Assembly (NCBI GenBank): GCA_021813595.1
Contig: JAKAKF010000028.1
Location: 1 to 8,359 of the forward strand
Direction: 5' to 3'
Source: a bacterium
GTDB taxonomy: Bacteria > SZUA-79 > Acidulodesulfobacterales > Acidulodesulfobacteraceae
DNA length: 8,359 bases
Position 1 is the first letter of the stretch, and each line of letters begins with the position of its first letter. The notes beneath the pieces are model-generated. The model was not told the DNA's origin, ran no database searches, and saw only the letters and a program-made list of their open reading frames with translations. Of the stretch, positions 6,573 through 8,359 are shown one piece after another. A program made the position numbers and the translations under genes.

Positions 6573-6660
6573 GAAAAAGGTGTCAGATTAATTTTCCGCA
6601 AGTAGTTTATTTATAAATTGACTATTACGTATGCGGAAAATAATATCTGACACCTTTTTC
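6573..6660. repeat. Long imperfect hairpin repeat between converging genes; possible two-way terminator
   Basis: GAAAAAGGTGTCAGAT (6573-6588) and its exact complement (6645-6660) form a 16-bp outer stem. TTTTCCGCA (6592-6600) with its complement (6632-6640) extends it by 9-10 bp after a small asymmetric bulge. The loop is about 31 bases. Both strands end their 3' arm in CACCTTTTTC, so the hairpin could end transcription from the rlu gene on the plus strand and scpA on the minus strand. The sequence core matches the element at 4777-4799, so it belongs to a dispersed repeat family rather than being only a local terminator. Confidence 0.75.
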
Positions 6661-6674
6661 ATGACACCTTTTTC
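6648..6674 (+). repeat. Tandem TGACACCTTTTTC arms (duplicated end of the hairpin)
   Basis: TGACACCTTTTTC occurs at 6648-6660 and again at 6662-6674, one base apart. The second copy pairs with the left arm even better (CGAAAAAGGTGTCA at 6572-6585 with 6662-6675, 14 bp). The two right arms can therefore compete for one left arm, and this looks like a partial second copy of the element. Confidence 0.7.
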
Positions 6675-6714
6675 GATTTATCGACTAAACTAGCAAACGC
6701 AGTCGGGAGTAAAG

Positions 6715-6737
6715 AAATAAATAAATCTGTCCCCTTT
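6715..6737 (-). repeat. Variant dispersed repeat (GGGGACAG type)
   Basis: Read on the minus strand, this 23-base element starts AAAGGGGACAGATTTATTT. It matches the thiS-thiG element at 20 of 23 positions, the difference being GGA in place of TGT. It lies 17 bases beyond the 3' end of scpA. Its plus-strand right end, AAATAAATAAAT, also appears at 6533-6544 just after the rlu gene, without the rest of the motif. Confidence 0.65.
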
Positions 6738-6754
6738 AAAAATTCCTTTAAAAA

Positions 6755-7729
6755 TTAGTTCATGCTTGCTATTTTTGAACGGTAGATTTCGAGACTGCCG
6801 GAAACTGGGGTTATGTATATATCGCCGAATAATTGAAACTGGTCGATAGTTATAAGGAGCAGTCTTGCCATTTCTAATACAGCAAGAAAATATGTAAAAA
6901 ATTCATCTTTGGTGCGGCTGTTTTTTACGATTATTCCAAAAGTTATATTGCCCGTATTAGCAATAGCATTATTGTTATTTCCTGCGGCGTTAAAATTTTC
7001 GAAATAATAAATATTATCGTTAAATTTCTCCATTATTTCTATGATTTTTTCTTTTACGGAAAAGTTTTCTTTAGCTATTTCGTATACGCTAATCCTGTTT
7101 TGAGCTTCTTTTATTTTATCGTAAAAATATTTAGAAAGTATGAATATATTTGCTTCAAAAACGACTCCGTTATTTTTATTCTGATTTTGCGCGATAAGAG
7201 CGCCGTTTTCGTCTTCACCTTCATCGTTTTGAATAATTTTAACTCCGAACACGTCGCGCCCGAGTATAGGGCGGTTATTTAAAAATTCGGCAACTTCTTT
7301 TACTTTCTTATACTCTAAAAGCATATCTGCCAATTCGGCTCTAGGGTCTTCTATATCGCCGTCATCGTCTTCGCCGTTTTCGGTATTGCGTTTAGGCAGA
7401 AGCATTACCGATTTGATATATATAAGCTGCGCCGCCATTACTATAAAATCGCCGCCGGAATCTAAATTTAAGGCGCCGCCTCCGTTCATGCCTTCCACCG
7501 TGTCTTCATCTTTAGTCAAAATTCCGCTTTTTTCGCCGATGCCTATAGCTTCCAAATATTGGTTCGTTATTTCGACTATCGGAATATCGTATATATTGAT
7601 TTTATTTTTTTTAATTAAAGTTAAAAGCAGGTCTAAAGGTCCGTTATAGGCTTCGAGGTTTACTTTGGGATAAAAGGAATTTGAATTTAAAGAAGTAGTT
7701 ACGGTATCTTGCCGTTTAATCGGATGCAT
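6755..7729 (-). CDS. scpA: Segregation and condensation protein ScpA
   Basis: ScpA is the kleisin subunit that bridges the two heads of the SMC dimer and works with ScpB in chromosome condensation and segregation. The N-terminal domain is clear at residues 19-62: FYPKVNLEAYNGPLDLLL, then LIKKNKINIYDIPIVEITNQYL. The helix GDFIVMAAQLIYIKSVMLLP (93-112) and DPRAELADMLLEYKKVKEVA (128-147) follow. The C-terminal winged-helix region (about 222-312) contains RTKDEFFTYFLAVLEMARL and FGDIYI. At 324 residues it is longer than the roughly 250 usual for the family, because of Gly/Asn/Asp/Glu-rich inserts at about 68-92, 114-127, 166-190 and 246-262. The ATG has no clear Shine-Dalgarno sequence. The M50 protease gene ends 48 bases upstream on the same strand, an arrangement seen in many bacteria. 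No scpB follows; the gene ends facing the rlu gene. Confidence 0.93.
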   Translation of the reverse strand: MHPIKRQDTVTTSLNSNSFYPKVNLEAYNGPLDLLLTLIKKNKINIYDIPIVEITNQYLEAIGIGEKSGILTKDEDTVEGMNGGGALNLDSGGDFIVMAAQLIYIKSVMLLPKRNTENGEDDDGDIEDPRAELADMLLEYKKVKEVAEFLNNRPILGRDVFGVKIIQNDEGEDENGALIAQNQNKNNGVVFEANIFILSKYFYDKIKEAQNRISVYEIAKENFSVKEKIIEIMEKFNDNIYYFENFNAAGNNNNAIANTGNITFGIIVKNSRTKDEFFTYFLAVLEMARLLLITIDQFQLFGDIYITPVSGSLEIYRSKIASMN

Positions 7730-7777
7730 GATTATAAACTATAATATATATAACGGAATTAAAATACAGTAAATTCA

Positions 7778-8359
7778 TTAAAAATAAAGATTTTTTAAAA
7801 CTATATCGTTTACTATAAAGTTAAAAGAAACCACTAAAAAATTGCCGGGATCGATTAAAAGCAGTATTAAAATTAAAAATATGCCGAAAGGTTCTAATTT
7901 GCTTAAATAACCAGAAAAAGGCTCTGGTAAAAGACTGACGGCTATCCTGCCGCCGTCCAAAGGAGGAATAGGTATCAAATTAAACGTTCCAAGTATTACA
8001 TTTATCATTATGCCGATAAAAAGCATAAAAGTTACCGGATAAACGAAAAATTTAAAAACAGAGGAGCCGTGCACTGCCTGAAAGTGAAGATGGCTTATAA
8101 AATATGCAAGATATAAATTCATAACCGGAAATTCAAAAAGTATAATCTTTAAAAAAACAAAACATATAAAAGCCAGAATAAAATTAGTGACCGGTCCTGC
8201 CGCCGCAACGAATCCGGTATCTCTTTTCGGATTTTTTAGCCCGTTAAAATTTACCGGAACAGGCTTTGCATAGCCGAATAAAAACGGAGAACCTACCAAA
8301 ATTAATAATAAAGGGAGGAGTATAGTTCCAAAAGGGTCGATATGTTTAATAGGATTAAG
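7778..8359 (-). CDS. Site-2-protease-like M50 family membrane metalloprotease (5' end outside window)
   Basis: This is a membrane-embedded zinc protease related to SpoIVFB/YwhC-type site-2 proteases. The frame is open to the right edge: the first residues visible are LNPIKHIDPFGTILLP, the typical segment following the zinc-binding helix, then GSPFLFGYAKPVPVNFNGLKNPKRD (in two family blocks) and AAGPVTNFILAF. The second zinc-ligand region NLIPIPPLDGGR is present near residues 110-121 counted from the TTG at 8299. Hydrophobic segments fit four or more membrane helices. The HExxH motif must lie beyond the window. The TTG at 8299 is internal, not a start. The protein ends with a hydrophobic segment and a short tail (stop at 7780-7778). 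It is co-directional with scpA. Substrate unknown. Confidence 0.92.
   Translation of the reverse strand, partial: LNPIKHIDPFGTILLPLLLILVGSPFLFGYAKPVPVNFNGLKNPKRDTGFVAAAGPVTNFILAFICFVFLKIILFEFPVMNLYLAYFISHLHFQAVHGSSVFKFFVYPVTFMLFIGIMINVILGTFNLIPIPPLDGGRIAVSLLPEPFSGYLSKLEPFGIFLILILLLIDPGNFLVVSFNFIVNDIVLKNLYF

Noticed and set aside
7100..7649. Plus-strand open frames within scpA
   Set aside because: They are shadows of the conserved scpA reading frame, with no family similarity that I can see.
7768..7785. 18-base match AGTAAATTCATTAAAAAT shared with 2321-2338
   Set aside because: It is almost entirely A/T, lies in unrelated contexts (the end of the protease gene versus a leader) and shows no paired arms. 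Chance is plausible at this composition, though a genome count would settle it.
7778..8299. Complete 173-residue protease starting at 8299
   Set aside because: The codon at 8299 is TTG, and the frame continues upstream to the window edge with conserved family sequence (NPIKHIDPFGTILLP), so the gene is truncated by the window.
1..8359. CRISPR array, tRNA or rRNA genes
   Set aside because: No regularly spaced direct repeats of CRISPR size and no cloverleaf or rRNA signatures were seen on either strand.

Overview
The window comes from an AT-rich bacterial chromosome. Gene content is typical of a Gram-negative or other diderm: a lytic transglycosylase, a secreted protein with a long signal sequence, the condensin subunit ScpA and an S2P-type protease. 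The combination loosely recalls uncultured deltaproteobacterial lineages, but that placement is inference from gene style only. There are no rRNA, tRNA, phage or CRISPR features.

Layout. Positions 1-335 hold the C-terminal end of an SLT-type lytic transglycosylase. Positions 397-2276 hold a two-gene cassette that looks like a type II restriction-modification system: a PD-(D/E)xK-like protein followed by a beta-class, probably N4-cytosine, DNA methyltransferase. Positions 2363-3133 encode an unrecognised exported protein behind a promoter overlapped by a perfect AT palindrome.

Positions 3117-6511 form the most interesting block. A strong extended -10 promoter leads into a clear TPP riboswitch (about 3193-3291). 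It is followed by a radical-SAM gene whose sequence reads as CofH (the F420/Fo synthase tyrosine-using subunit), then thiS, thiG, and a TTG-started rsuA/rluB-family pseudouridine synthase that overlaps thiG by 4 bases. No thiH or thiO is present here. The CofH-like enzyme occupies the position where a dehydroglycine-producing enzyme (ThiH or ThiO) would be expected. I propose that it cleaves tyrosine to supply dehydroglycine to ThiG for the thiazole half of thiamine.

Positions 6512-6754 are a repeat-rich convergent intergenic region with a long GAAAAAGGTGTCAGAT hairpin, a truncated third arm and a related GGGGACAG element. A further copy of the same repeat family lies in the thiS-thiG gap. 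On the minus strand are scpA (7729-6755) and, upstream of it, an M50 site-2 protease whose N-terminus runs off the right edge.

How the genes work together: the riboswitch leader contains an 8-base segment that can pair either with the 3' flank of the aptamer or with the region just before the cofH-like start codon. This gives a plausible translational OFF switch when TPP is abundant, covering the first gene and possibly thiS, thiG and the rlu gene behind it.
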